DNA of 64,000 bases, taken from positions 62,001 through 126,000 of the forward strand of contig NZ_BAJT01000007.1 of NCBI RefSeq assembly GCF_000613845.1. The letters run 5' to 3'. The position numbers and the translations under genes are program-made. A model generated the notes under the pieces. The model ran no database searches and was not told the origin of the DNA. It saw only the letters and a program-made list of their open reading frames with translations. Source of the DNA: Asaia astilbis JCM 15831 (GTDB lineage Bacteria > Pseudomonadota > Alphaproteobacteria > Acetobacterales > Acetobacteraceae). How positions within the stretch are numbered: the first letter of the stretch is position 1; every line of letters starts with the position of its first letter. Below are positions 10,215 through 19,552 of the stretch, one piece after another.

Positions 10215-10691
10215 ATGAAGACCACACCTTCGTTAAAGCCTGCAGAGGTGACGAAAGGCTGGACCCTGATCGACGCCGAAGGGCTCGTTCTTGGCCGCCT
10301 CGCCACCATCATTGCGACCCGCCTGCGCGGCAAGCACAAGCCTCAGTTTACCCCGCATGTCGATTGCGGCGACAACATCGTCGTGATCAACGCCGAGAAG
10401 ATCGTCCTGACCGGCAACAAGGTGGGTCAGAAGCTGTTCCATTATCACACGGGTCATCCCGGTGGTATCAAGGAGCGCACGATCACGCAGCGCCTCGAGG
10501 GCAAGAACCCGGGCAGCGTCGTCGAGAAGGCAGTCGAGCGTATGATTACGCGCGGCCCGCTGCAGCGCGCCCAGATGAAGCATCTGTATGTCTATGCCGG
10601 TGACAAGCACCCGCATGAGGGGCAGCAGCCGGTGAAGCTGGATGTTGCGTCCATGAACCGCAAGAACACCCTCAACGTGATCGAGGCCTGA
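10215..10691 (+). CDS. rplM: 50S ribosomal protein L13
   Basis: Ribosomal protein L13 of the large subunit (158 residues). Conserved landmarks are [20 protein letters not shown] near the start, [26 protein letters not shown], the [12 protein letters not shown] loop, and the C-terminal [16 protein letters not shown]. It is followed six bases later by rpsI, the universal rplM-rpsI pairing. The N-terminus is a few residues longer than in E. coli, as is usual in alphaproteobacteria. Confidence 0.98.
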   Translation: MKTTPSLKPAEVTKGWTLIDAEGLVLGRLATIIATRLRGKHKPQFTPHVDCGDNIVVINAEKIVLTGNKVGQKLFHYHTGHPGGIKERTITQRLEGKNPGSVVEKAVERMITRGPLQRAQMKHLYVYAGDKHPHEGQQPVKLDVASMNRKNTLNVIEA

Positions 10692-10696
10692 GAGAT

Positions 10697-11182
10697 ATGT
10701 CTGAAACTCAAGAGCGCACGGGTACGCTTCAGGACCTCGCTGGCATCGCTCCTGCAACGCAGGCTGCACCGGTGCACGAAGTCAAGCGTGATGCACAGGG
10801 CCGTTCCTACGCAACCGGTCGTCGTAAGGACGCCACTGCTCGCGTATGGATCAAGCCAGGCAAAGGCGACATCATCGTCAATGGCCGTCCGGTCACGACT
10901 TATTTCGCTCGCCCGGTTCTGCGCATGCTGATCACCCAGCCTTTCCTGCTGACCGATCGCTACAACCAGTTTGACGTTTATTGCACAGTCAGGGGCGGCG
11001 GTCTCTCCGGCCAGGCTGGCGCAGTCCGTCATGGCATTTCGCGCGCGCTGACCCATTATGATCCCGCTCTTCGTGGTATCCTGAAGGTTGCTGGCTTCCT
11101 GACGCGTGATAGCCGCGTTGTGGAGCGTAAGAAGTACGGCCGTGCCAAGGCACGTCGTTCCTTCCAGTTCTCCAAGCGCTGA
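10697..11182 (+). CDS. rpsI: 30S ribosomal protein S9
   Basis: Ribosomal protein S9 (161 residues). After an alphaproteobacterial N-terminal extension of about 35 residues come [18 protein letters not shown], the [19 protein letters not shown] loop, and the C-terminal [18 protein letters not shown] tail that reaches the P-site tRNA. It is co-transcribed with rplM and followed by a strong intrinsic terminator. Confidence 0.98.
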   Translation: MSETQERTGTLQDLAGIAPATQAAPVHEVKRDAQGRSYATGRRKDATARVWIKPGKGDIIVNGRPVTTYFARPVLRMLITQPFLLTDRYNQFDVYCTVRGGGLSGQAGAVRHGISRALTHYDPALRGILKVAGFLTRDSRVVERKKYGRAKARRSFQFSKR

Positions 11183-11221
11183 TTTCTTCGGGCCTCTCGG
11201 CCCGGCGATATCAAGGGCTTC

Positions 11222-11256
11222 AAAAAAACCCGGCCTCGCGAGAGGTCGGGTTTTTT
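11222..11256 (+). terminator. Intrinsic terminator after rpsI
   Basis: An A-run, then AACCCGGCCTC and GAGGTCGGGTT pairing around GCGA, then TTTTTT: a strong rho-independent terminator 40 bp after the rpsI stop. The flanking A- and T-runs extend the stem and would let it work in both directions. Confidence 0.9.
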
Positions 11257-12181
11257 GCGTCCAGACTCTTCATCCGACCGTTTTATCCCTGCCTAAAAAT
11301 ATCGGGGTCTTATCTGCGTAATTTGCAGAGGCCTTTATGGCGTCTCAGGCAGCGTTACGCTGATCGCTTGCTACGTAAGCTGACAGCGAGGGCGGTATAT
11401 CGAAATTAAGTTCAGGGCTGTGAACCTAATTTCGATTGCCCGTGTATGATCCGAAATTATAGAGCATCAGAAATGAAGAAGGTATTTATGGGTAATTCCT
11501 TCGTTGTAAAAAAAGTATTTCTTTCTATCGGTACGCTCTACCTAAAGTTTTAAACTCTTACATCAATGATTTCAGAGGTTTCGGATACTGTCCTTCTGCC
11601 TGTGGCGCGACACTTCAGAAGTGAACTCGCCTTATATTTCGGATGATGGATGGAAAATACAGTTATGACGATGTCGATCAGGAGTCTACTGAGTGAAACC
11701 AACGAAGAAAAAAGGGCTTCATACGGAATAAATGCAGCGATGAGAGACGACCTTACTCGGTCGATGCGCCGGTGGAGAGGCCCCATTGGTCGGCTTATGT
11801 TCCTCGTATCGGATTAATTGACTGCTGATGATCTAGGCGGTGTGAGGAGTGAATGCTTCATGAAACGATGAATAAAACTGTCCATGCTGCCCGTTAGAGT
11901 AATGCTGCCAAAAGAGAGAGTCAAAATAGTAAGCTTAGTATTTACAACGGATATTAATAATCCCGCCGTCACCTGAAAATTCGGATCGATGTAGGTGTTT
12001 TTTGTGACAGTTCGAATAGTGCTGTCTTCTACATGTTGGGGAGAGACGTTTTAAGTAAGTAAATGCGCTTTTCAATGATTTCCTCAAGAACAATGAATGC
12101 CCAAAGGCTCAAATCGGGTCAAAGGCGGCACAGAGAGCCGAAATGAATAGAGAAGGTTTTGGACTTGAGTCGTGTCGAGCT
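11257..12181. other. AT-rich 0.9-kb stretch without a supportable gene
   Basis: Base composition turns markedly AT-rich after the rpsI terminator and stays so into the LysR gene. The longest open frame (11550-11786, minus strand) has no recognisable protein features and no Shine-Dalgarno sequence, so I do not call it. The stretch holds one large inverted repeat (11400-11435). It may be horizontally acquired or carry an unrecognised small RNA. Confidence 0.5.
11400..11435. repeat. 36-bp imperfect palindrome
   Basis: TCGAAATTAAGTTCA and TGAACCTAATTTCGA are 15-base arms with one mismatch around the 6-base loop GGGCTG. As RNA it would form a long stable hairpin. No T-run follows, so a terminator is unlikely; a protein-binding site or RNA element is possible. 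Confidence 0.7.
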
Positions 12182-13117
12182 ATGAAAAATATGAAGCTTC
12201 GATATCTCAAAGTCATCGAAGAAATATTCAATGCTCAGTCTCTGGTCGGAGCATCGTCAAAACTGAACTTGACGCCGACCGCTGTCTCGAAGGCTTGTTT
12301 GGAAGCAGAGAACATTCTCGGGCTCAAACTTTTCACGAGATCGAATTCCGGAATGACACCGACTGATATTTGTCTGCCCGTGGTCGAGGCCGGTAGAGTG
12401 ATAAAATTTGAGCTTGAGAAACTTGCTTGTAAAGTAAATGAATTCAAAGAAATAAAATCAGGTGTGATCAATATTGGATTTCAGGCTCCAGCACTTGAAT
12501 CAAGAATGATGCAGGTCATATCTGCGTTAAAGATGAAATATTCTTCTATAAAAATAAGAGTTCTCTACAAGGAAAGGCCTATTATAATAGACATGCTTGA
12601 GAAGGGGGATTTGGATTTTGCCTTTGTGGATTTTTTCCAGCTAAATCAGAACGACAAGCTTAATCTTTCTGTGATGCATTGCGATAATTGCTTTGCCGCC
12701 TCACGCGCAAATTCACTTTCTCTTCCCGAGCTCCTGATGGGGTGGCAAGAAAACAGGTGCAATTTATGGGTCTTGCCTGTGAAAGGTATCGCCCTTCGGG
12801 AGCGTTTCGACGCAATCTTGTCGGCGCGCGATCTGCGGCCTCCGTTGAATATTATCGAGTATAACTCTTCAGTGGGTTTGAACGATTTATTTCACTATTC
12901 CAACGGATGGGGCATCGTACCGTTTTATACGGTGCCTCTTGAGCAAAAGCATTTCCTCAGTGAGAGAAGGTACGAGCTTCTCGATGAGATGAAGCTTGAA
13001 AGTGGCCTGATATGGCTCAAGAACCGGACTCGCTTGCCCCATATTGAGGATGCGATAAGAATGTTTGCCGAAAATGAGGTGGAGAACACGGAAAGCGGAC
13101 GCTGTTTCCCGACCTAA
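12182..13117 (+). CDS. LysR-type transcriptional regulator (AT-rich)
   Basis: A LysR-family regulator of about 311 residues. The N-terminal winged helix reads MKLRYLKVIEEIFNAQSLVGASSKLNLTPTAVSKACLEAE with the expected LKLFTRSNSGMTPT wing. An effector-binding domain begins around SGVINIGFQAPALE. An upstream in-frame ATG at 12143 exists, but homology begins just after 12182. The gene is clearly richer in AT and AAA/ATA codons than its neighbours, suggesting horizontal transfer. No divergent target lies beside it. Its stop abuts that of the convergent DUF2256 gene with no gap. The effector is unknown. Confidence 0.82.
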   Translation: MKNMKLRYLKVIEEIFNAQSLVGASSKLNLTPTAVSKACLEAENILGLKLFTRSNSGMTPTDICLPVVEAGRVIKFELEKLACKVNEFKEIKSGVINIGFQAPALESRMMQVISALKMKYSSIKIRVLYKERPIIIDMLEKGDLDFAFVDFFQLNQNDKLNLSVMHCDNCFAASRANSLSLPELLMGWQENRCNLWVLPVKGIALRERFDAILSARDLRPPLNIIEYNSSVGLNDLFHYSNGWGIVPFYTVPLEQKHFLSERRYELLDEMKLESGLIWLKNRTRLPHIEDAIRMFAENEVENTESGRCFPT

Positions 13118-13339
13118 TTAGCCCGGAGGGTTTACGCTCGATTTTCGTCGACAGGCCTCAGAACAATAGCGCACGCGTTCCCAATCACGAGCCCATTTTT
13201 TCCGCCACGAAAAAGGGCGCTTGCACACGGGGCAAATTTTCTCAGGCAGATCAGCTTTATCTGGCCCTCGGGCTACACGCCCTTTGCCTCGGCTCATGAC
13301 AGGTTCGATCCCTTTCCGCAAAGTGGTGCTTAACGTCAA
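13118..13339 (-). CDS. DUF2256 zinc-ribbon protein
   Basis: A small protein of 59-73 residues. The core [20 protein letters not shown] followed by [12 protein letters not shown] is diagnostic of DUF2256. Cys-x2-Cys and Cys-x3-Cys pairs predict a zinc-binding ribbon. In other proteobacteria the family is often found near cryptochrome/photolyase-related genes, but no such gene is here. The frame opens at 13339, but an internal Met at 13297 ([10 protein letters not shown]) is an equally good start. It shares no gap with the convergent LysR gene. Confidence 0.85.
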   Translation of the reverse strand: MTLSTTLRKGIEPVMSRGKGRVARGPDKADLPEKICPVCKRPFSWRKKWARDWERVRYCSEACRRKSSVNPPG

Positions 13340-13462
13340 TTGCCGGGAAGGTTTCAGTTTCCTGTAGTCTGCATCGTCTTTTCTTTCAGGGAACCTACTC
13401 TTCGCTCAAGCGCTTGCCAGAGGACTTCAGATCCGATTCAGAATATCGCCAGGAGCGTTCCC

Positions 13463-14272
13463 ATGCCTTTCATTACCACCAGCGACGGAATACGGCTGCA
13501 CTACAGGGATGAAGGGCGTGGTCGTCCTCTGGTCATGATCCATGGATGGACATTCTCTGGGCAGTTCTTCCACCGCAATGTCCCGGCGTTGTCGCAAAAT
13601 GCTCGTGTGATCACTCTGGATCTGCGAGGCCATGGTGACTCGGATAAACCCGAGCATTCCTATCGTATCCCGCGGCTTGCTGCCGATTTGCGCGACTTGC
13701 TTGAGGCGCTCGAACTTGACGATGTGACCGTTCTCGGCTGGTCGATTGGCTGCCCGATTATCTGGTCCTACCTTGAGCTCTTCGGCAAAACCCGTCTGCG
13801 CGACGCGATTTTCGTACAGCAAACCCCGCGACAATATTTTTCTTCCGAATGGAAATTCGGTCATGCGGCTTGCTATGATCAGGCTGGTCTTGCCGAGACA
13901 ATTCAGAAGCTCACCTTGGCTCCGGAGGAGTTCGACAAGCAGAATTTCTCTGATTGCCTCGCCACTGAGCCGGAAGAAGACGAACGTGCCATGCTCTTGG
14001 CGGAAATGGCGAAGAGTCCTGCCTATGCCCGCGCTGCGATGATGGCGGATCATACGGTGCACGACTGGCGCGATCTGTTACCCCATGTCGATTTGCCGGC
14101 TCTCATGATGATTGCCGAAAAAGACGCTGTGCTGGTGCCTGAGGGACCTTCCTGGGTTGCTGAGAATATGCCGAATTGCCAGGCTCTTCGCTTCGAGAAG
14201 AGCTCCCACATGCTTTTTCTTGATGAAACGGAAAAATTCAATGAGGCGGTCAAGGAGTTCCTGAATCGATGA
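13463..14272 (+). CDS. Alpha/beta hydrolase
   Basis: 269-residue alpha/beta-hydrolase-fold enzyme. It has an oxyanion HGW motif (residues 27-29), DLRGHGDSDKP, the nucleophile elbow GWSIG with Ser94, the acid in IAEKDAVLVP, and the catalytic His in KSSHMLF. It resembles haloperoxidase- or esterase-type members with a small cap; the substrate cannot be told. The upstream open frame extends to 13340, but homology starts at PFITTSDGIRLHY and AGGAGC precedes the ATG at 13463. It overlaps the following TIM-barrel gene by four bases (ATGA), implying translational coupling and perhaps sequential action. Confidence 0.87.
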   Translation: MPFITTSDGIRLHYRDEGRGRPLVMIHGWTFSGQFFHRNVPALSQNARVITLDLRGHGDSDKPEHSYRIPRLAADLRDLLEALELDDVTVLGWSIGCPIIWSYLELFGKTRLRDAIFVQQTPRQYFSSEWKFGHAACYDQAGLAETIQKLTLAPEEFDKQNFSDCLATEPEEDERAMLLAEMAKSPAYARAAMMADHTVHDWRDLLPHVDLPALMMIAEKDAVLVPEGPSWVAENMPNCQALRFEKSSHMLFLDETEKFNEAVKEFLNR

Positions 14273-15136
14273 GCTCCTTTCCGTTTCAGTACGGCGTGAA
14301 CGAATTTACGACACAGCTTGGTCTTTTGAAGAAGATGTCGCGCGTTACGCGGCGCTCAACGTCGATGCCATAGAAATCTGCGAAGCCAAACTGGACCCGC
14401 AGCGCACGGAGCAACAGCTGCGTGCCGCGAAACAGGCCGGGCTTGCGATAAGTGCGGTCCAGCCAAAAATTCGTACCTTCTTCAGCAGCAAGATGGCACC
14501 TGAACCTGAGGGTATCGAAGCGCGTGTTTCCGCATTCGCCCAGAGTATGCGGACGCTCTCCCCTCACGTAGAAGGGGCGCCTTTCGTTATGAATACCGGC
14601 GCGCCGCCAGAGGGAAATATGCAGCGCTGCCTGGACGAGACCGTGCACCATCTGCGTCGCCTCGCACCGCTTGCCGCCGATCTGGGCGTTACGATTGCGA
14701 TCGAACCGCTGAACCCCACGTCGATCAACATTGAAACGGCGATCTGGACGATCGATCAGGCGCTCGATTTGCTGGACGCTGTCGGCCATGAGGCGTGTGG
14801 TCTCTGTCTGGATTACTGGAACATCTGGCAGCAGCCGGACTGTGCGCAAGCTATCCGCCGTGCCGGACGACGCCTGATGGTGGTACAGGCCAGTGACTGG
14901 CGGACACCTTATTCCGGGATGGATCGTCTCATTCCTGGTTCAGGCAGCATACCTCTGGGCGAGCTTTTGCACGCGACAGCCGAAGCAGGTTTTCGAGGGG
15001 CATGCACGCTGGAAATTTTCTCCTCAGGGTACCCGATTCGCTTTATGATCAGGACTTGTCCGAGGTTGTTCATCAGGGGCGTCTGGGTTTGGAGCGGGCC
15101 TGGAATGACTACCGATCGGCTGAACACTCAGTTTGA
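14269..15136 (+). CDS. Sugar phosphate isomerase/epimerase-type TIM barrel (two frameshifts)
   Basis: AP-endonuclease-2/xylose-isomerase-like TIM barrel of about 289 residues when three pieces are joined. The start (SSFPFQYGVNEFTT) breaks near 14312. The main frame then gives WSFEEDVARYAALNVDAIEICEAKLD, the metal-ligand segment IAIEPLNP, LCLDYWNIW, VVQASDW and ACTLEIFSSG. A second break near 15035 is followed by PDSLYDQDLSEVVHQGRLGLERAW and a stop at 15136. The His/Glu/Asp metal ligands typical of the family appear present. The gene is coupled to the upstream hydrolase. No specific substrate can be assigned. Confidence 0.75.
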
Positions 15137-15931
15137 TCTGTTCCGATTACTAAAGTCCTCTCTGATCGAGATGCGCGACAATGCCGGGGGAGCTGAATGG
15201 TCTCCTCCGGTGTTTTCAATTCTTCCTGTCGCTTCAATAAGGCGTAAAAACAGTCGGGCTGGAAGACCTTGCTGCGCGCTTATGCGGCGGAGCGGGTTGA
15301 GATTGCTGAACTGCTATCCGTTGGTTTCTCAGTGTGATGGCTGGGGCGGTGGCCTGTTGCCCGAGCTCGGTGGCCATTGCGTATGAGGTCGAAAAGATCT
15401 GACCATGGCAGAAGGTGAGAAGTTCTTTAAGGGAAGCCGTGGTTTCCCGACTTTTCTAATCGTGGATTAATCAAAAGACAGTGAAATCGTCGGTTCAGAT
15501 TTTATTGCGTTTTGAGGAGGGGACACGAAGCGAGGGTTTCTGTCCTGTATTTCAGGACCGGTACGGAAAATAGTCAAGAACTTAATATATACGACATAAA
15601 ATGTGATAAATCCTGTCATTTACTATAAACAAAATCTAATTCTCGCAAGAAGAAAGTATAGAAACAATATAAATTTGTTTGTTTAAATGAAACAAAACGG
15701 ACTATGCAAGATGACTCATTCTCACGAAGTCGTTCTGACGAGAATTTTGGTTTTCGTCTGAAGGCTCGATCCCTGTTTTTTATTTCGAGCGATGGGCTAG
15801 AGATGTCACCCGGTGAGAGGGTATTGTCACTCCGGCATGTCACATCTTTCCGGATGGACAGCTCGTTTTTTGTTAGAATGACCCACCTAGGGTTTTTCGA
15901 GATGCTTTTTTCACTGGAGTAGAGTCTGACT
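15137..15931. other. 0.8-kb stretch with no recognisable gene
   Basis: AT-rich, with only short open frames lacking family features. A modest GGGAA/TTCCC hairpin followed by GACTTTTCT at 15431-15456 could terminate the preceding gene. The rightmost part may be decayed upstream sequence of the Hint-type fragment that follows, but I cannot align it. Confidence 0.4.
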
Positions 15932-16326
15932 TTGACCGACGACCCCGATTTCCATCTCATGGATGAACGAGGGCGCCGTATCCGCAAAGCCCGGACCCAT
16001 GGTCGGAAGTCCATTTTCATGGTTCCAGGCGATGTGGATTTCGTCTGGCTGGTTTCGCGCCTCTGCATCCCAAGAGAGCCTTCTGAGGGTGAGCAATCAA
16101 AGCGTGGTGTTCTCGTCGGCGGTGTCACATTTTTCGACTCACGTCGCTCACGCAATCTCACGGAGCACCTTGCCAAGCGCCGTTGGAGGGGTGGGACCAC
16201 GTTCTGGGCGAGGGGTGCCGGTGGACTTCAGGTCATGCGCGGCTCCCTCTTACCAAGCGAGACAGTTACGCTCAGGGGGTTCTTTCTATCGAAATTCTGT
16301 CCAATGAGACTTACAGCCTTGAATGA
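15932..16326 (+). pseudogene. Orphan C-terminal fragment of a Hint-domain secreted protein
   Basis: The frame begins after a TAG at 15920 and reads DPDFHLMDERGRRIRKA, FMVPGDVDFVWLVSRL, then RGVLVGGVTFFDSR. These line up with the region after the Hint domain in the 31-32 kb protein (HLTSADGRVIRPTRQ, FHVPTEIEEVWIRSNS, LGVLIGDILLWDTD). A one-base break near 16182 is followed, in the next frame, by EGWDHVLGEGCRWTSGHARLPL, matching EGWYGLESEPMRWTNGNARLVL of the same protein. There is no ATG start, no Hint domain and no passenger repeats, so this is most likely a remnant of a duplicated or deleted paralogue. Confidence 0.7.
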
Positions 16327-16338
16327 GTGTGAAACCGT

Positions 16339-17550
16339 CTAGGTGACCACCCGTTTCTCAGGCGATGAGATCTCTCTCTTGTGCCTCGCTGAGCGCCGCG
16401 CGCGCCGCTTGCGCTCCCAGATCAAAACCCCGGTCACGGTGAGAAGCGCGGTGACAACCCCGCTTAGGCAGACAAGGGCGCGGCCCACGCTTCCGGCCAG
16501 GCGCCCGCTATGAAAAGGATCCTGACCCTGCAGAATCAGATCGCCGAGTTTGCCCTGGGGCGCAAACACAGCCTGTGTTGTCGCGCCGGTATCGAGAGCA
16601 ATCGTGATCAGGGGGCTTCCGAAGCCTGACGGAAGCTCTCCCGTGTCTGAGAAAAGATAAAAAAGGGCCCGATCCGGCGCGTGGGTAAGCATGAGGGCGG
16701 CGGGATGGGCCGTCCAGCCATGTGCGTGCACCACTTCGAGGGCGCGTTGTTCCGCCGCGTCAAGGGTAAGCACGTGGGGGCCACCCGGCAGAGCAATCTC
16801 TTCACTAAGTGGCGCCATTGGGAAAAGAGAGCGAATGGCCGGCTGAAAGAGTTGTGGACCCAAAGCCAATGCGACTCCGCTAATGGCCATGCCGAGCAGT
16901 AAAAACCAGAGCCAGAGTCCGCAAGCCCGATGGAGATCGAAAAGAAGGCGGAGGATGTGCCGCGGTCGGAGGATCTTCCATGCCGGGCTCCATGCTGCCC
17001 AGAAGGCTCGTCTCCAAGGAGGGACGATTGCGGGAAAGGTCAGCAACAGACCGGTCACGCAATCGAGACTCCATACCAGCGCTGTCAGCCCGACAATCCA
17101 TAGCCCTGTCTGACCTGCGGCGAGGGAGTAATGCAGACGGTAAATGAAAGGAAAGAGTGCGCGACGGTTGAGGCAGCATCCTTCAGTAAAGCGTGCGCCC
17201 AGTTCATGGGCGTCTCCGGGGTCGAGGAAGATTTCATCCGGTTCGGGAAGCTTTGCTGCGTTTCGTCCCGGTGTCAGATAGGCATGCACCGTCTCATGCA
17301 GGCCTGGACGATACTCGAGGGCGATCACGGGCTGGTCAGGGTGTTGTTGCTGGATGCGTTCGAGGAGAACGGACAGGGGGAGGTGGCGGTCAACGGTCTG
17401 GGTACGAAAAAAATCAGGATTGAGCATCGCGTCGAGTTCGTTGCGATACACGCTGAGACTGCCCGTGAGGCTGATGACGATAAGCAATGGCGCCAAAGAC
17501 AGGCCAATATAGCGATGCGCCAGAACAAGAGCGTTGCGTGACCGCTTCAA
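16339..17550 (-). CDS. PepSY-associated transmembrane protein
   Basis: 403 residues with four long hydrophobic helices: residues ~12-35 (YIGLSLAPLLIVISLTGSL), ~150-175, ~215-240 and near the C-terminus (ALLTVTGVLIWERKRR). This is the PepSY-TM architecture found beside siderophore receptors or acting as inner-membrane iron reductases. Conserved histidines at helix edges (AHRYIGL, YRLHYSL, LHRACGLW) may bind haem, as proposed for the family. No siderophore receptor is adjacent. A TTG start is used; no in-frame ATG is near. Confidence 0.85.
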   Translation of the reverse strand: MKRSRNALVLAHRYIGLSLAPLLIVISLTGSLSVYRNELDAMLNPDFFRTQTVDRHLPLSVLLERIQQQHPDQPVIALEYRPGLHETVHAYLTPGRNAAKLPEPDEIFLDPGDAHELGARFTEGCCLNRRALFPFIYRLHYSLAAGQTGLWIVGLTALVWSLDCVTGLLLTFPAIVPPWRRAFWAAWSPAWKILRPRHILRLLFDLHRACGLWLWFLLLGMAISGVALALGPQLFQPAIRSLFPMAPLSEEIALPGGPHVLTLDAAEQRALEVVHAHGWTAHPAALMLTHAPDRALFYLFSDTGELPSGFGSPLITIALDTGATTQAVFAPQGKLGDLILQGQDPFHSGRLAGSVGRALVCLSGVVTALLTVTGVLIWERKRRARRSARHKREISSPEKRVVT

Positions 17551-17805
17551 AGGCCAGAACGCACTCTCATTCTGTCTTTTCCGTGTGGGGCGTTTGGCGA
17601 CCCGTTCCGACCGGTTGGCGATAGGGGTAATTCCTGAATGAGCGCATCCGCTTATGCACGGCGCAAGCCGGATCCGACCGAGAAGAATCGGACCTTACGC
17701 ACCGGATCACGATCTAGAGAGGGCGCAAGTGATAGTCAATCGCATCGTTTAGGAGCACGCCTTTGAGCATTGTCGCCTGAAAACACCCGTGATGATGGGC
17801 AAAAC

Positions 17806-17832
17806 AAAAACCCCGCCATGAAGGGCGGGGCT
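17806..17832 (-). terminator. Intrinsic terminator after the ribitol dehydrogenase gene
   Basis: CCCCGCC and GGCGGGG form a 7-bp GC stem with a 6-base loop. Read on the minus strand it is followed by TTTTTG. It sits about 50 bp beyond the stop of the leftward dehydrogenase gene. Confidence 0.85.
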
Positions 17833-17880
17833 TGTTGAGATCTTTATAAAGGCTGACGGCCTGGTGAGCGGGCGCCCGCT

Positions 17881-18609
17881 TCAGATGTCGAACCGGCTTG
17901 GTAAAAGGACCAGATCACGCACGACGGTCCCTTGACGGCGGGTCAGCATGAAAATGAGAGCCTCTGCGACGTCTGTGGGTTGCATCATGCCACCGTTTTC
18001 GAGAGCGGCCTTGCGGCGCTCGGGATCCCAGTCGTCGATGAGCGGCGTCACAACCGGGCCCGGCTGTATCGCACTCATCCGCACGCCGTGAGGGGCGAGC
18101 TGACGACGACATGTGTGGGTGAAGGCCTGAATGGCATGTTTGGAGGCCGTATAGACGGGCTCCACCATCACGGGCACGACTCCCGCAACCGAGCTGGTGA
18201 TGACGATGTCGCCACTGCCCTGTTTCATCATGGGCGCCATGGCAACGCGGGCAGAGTGAAGAGCCGCATTGATGTTGAGGATGAGCATGCGATCCCACGC
18301 ATCCGGATCGCCTTCCCAGGCATCGCCACCCACATAAGAGCCCGCATTGGCGAACATGATGTCGAGACGGCCCTGCTCCTTCAGAATACGGTCTACGGCC
18401 TCCTGAATGCTGGCATGGCGAAAGAGATCGACCTCGATACCATGCAGGTTTTCGCCCAGCTCGGCGTGCGCCTTCTCCATGGCCGCCTTGTCGCGGTCGA
18501 GGACGTACACGACGGCACCATTGGCGATGAGGTGACGGACGCATTCCAGGCCGATGCCTGAGGCACCGCCTGTAACAGTGGCGATTTTATTCTGAAGTGG
18601 GAGCGACAT
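17881..18609 (-). CDS. Ribitol 2-dehydrogenase-like SDR
   Basis: 242-residue classical short-chain dehydrogenase, closely resembling Klebsiella ribitol dehydrogenase along its whole length: TGGASGIGLECVRHL cofactor loop, LDIMFANAGSYVGG, EGDPDAWDRMLILNINAA, SGDIVITSSVAGVVPV, EPVYTASK and PGPVVTPLIDDW. Catalytic Ser140, Tyr153 and Lys157 are present. It would oxidise ribitol to D-ribulose with NAD+, in the cytoplasm. No ribulokinase or transporter is adjacent; a polyol permease of the ribitol/arabinitol type lies 27 kb away. A GGAAGG Shine-Dalgarno sequence precedes the ATG and a strong terminator follows, so it is probably a single-gene unit. The exact polyol is inferred. Confidence 0.85.
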   Translation of the reverse strand: MSLPLQNKIATVTGGASGIGLECVRHLIANGAVVYVLDRDKAAMEKAHAELGENLHGIEVDLFRHASIQEAVDRILKEQGRLDIMFANAGSYVGGDAWEGDPDAWDRMLILNINAALHSARVAMAPMMKQGSGDIVITSSVAGVVPVMVEPVYTASKHAIQAFTHTCRRQLAPHGVRMSAIQPGPVVTPLIDDWDPERRKAALENGGMMQPTDVAEALIFMLTRRQGTVVRDLVLLPSRFDI

Positions 18610-18724
18610 GCTTGCCTACCTTCCTGTGCTCTAGCGCTCTTTTTTTGGGAGAGAGCGCCGGAGGTCAGGCAGTCAAGGCCCGACCTTGCGATGACAGGAA
18701 GGATCGCATGCGACTCAGCCTCGG

Positions 18725-19552
18725 CTAAATGACGATGTTGTCAATCAGACGCACAGTATCGAGAGCCACCGCCGCCATAAGGCGCAGAGGGTCATTATTT
18801 CTCTCGGCAGGCTCGAGAGTCTCGGCGTGACAGCAATCGAGATAATCGATTGGCGCGAAGCCTGCGTTTTTCAGGGCGGAAAGGCCGGTATTGAGGGCCT
18901 CGTTGATCGGGGTGCCTTGTCGGATCGAATTTGCCGTTTCCTGCATGATGCTGTGCAGCTGCGGCGCGATCTCGCGGGCCTGTGGTGTGAGACGTCGATT
19001 GCGTGAAGAAAGGGCCAGCCCGTCCCTTTCTCTCAGCGTTGGACAGCCGATAATCTCGATCGGCAGGGCCAGATCGGCAACCAGTCGGCGCACGATCTGA
19101 AGCTGTTGCCAGTCTTTCTCGCCGAAAAAGGCGCAATCGGCTCCTGTGATCGTGAAAAGCTTGGTGACCACGGTTGCCATGCCGTCGAAATGCCCCGGTC
19201 GATGCGCGCCTTCCAGACGGGTCGAGAGCCCCCCGACATGCACAGCGGTGCAATAACCCGCAGGATACATGGTCTCGACAGAGGGAATGAAGACGGCGTC
19301 GGTCCCGGTAAGGAGCGCGATATCGTCCTCTTCCGTGCGGGGGTAGAGCGCCAGATCGGACGGGTTGTTGAACTGGCGCGGATTGACGAAAATCGAGACG
19401 ATCACACGCTGACAGGTTTTTCGCGCCTCGTTCACGAGGCTCAGATGGCCCTCATGCAGAGCACCCATGGTCGGCACCAGCCCAATACGCTCTCCTGCGG
19501 CCTTCCAGGCCGCAATTTCAGCGCGTAAGGAGGGGATCGTGCGAAAGATCAT
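18725..19552 (-). CDS. panC: Pantothenate synthetase
   Basis: Condenses pantoate and beta-alanine with ATP to pantothenate. 275 residues, the family's usual length. It shows the [14 protein letters not shown] signature (HxGH nucleotidyl-transferase motif), the [20 protein letters not shown] segment, [15 protein letters not shown] and the GLALSSRN motif. Its start overlaps the stop of panB (ATGA), and the pair makes the last steps to vitamin B5. Confidence 0.97.
   Translation of the reverse strand: MIFRTIPSLRAEIAAWKAAGERIGLVPTMGALHEGHLSLVNEARKTCQRVIVSIFVNPRQFNNPSDLALYPRTEEDDIALLTGTDAVFIPSVETMYPAGYCTAVHVGGLSTRLEGAHRPGHFDGMATVVTKLFTITGADCAFFGEKDWQQLQIVRRLVADLALPIEIIGCPTLRERDGLALSSRNRRLTPQAREIAPQLHSIMQETANSIRQGTPINEALNTGLSALKNAGFAPIDYLDCCHAETLEPAERNNDPLRLMAAVALDTVRLIDNIVI

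Noticed and set aside
9995-10339. Minus-strand open frame of 114 codons over the rplM start
   Set aside because: Antisense to the conserved start of rplM, no family features; a coding shadow.
11550-11786. 78-codon minus-strand open frame in the AT-rich stretch
   Set aside because: No Shine-Dalgarno sequence or recognisable family; composition alone cannot support it.
15616-16200. Minus-strand open frame of 194 codons
   Set aside because: Arg/Ser-rich translation without features, antisense to the recognisable Hint-type fragment.
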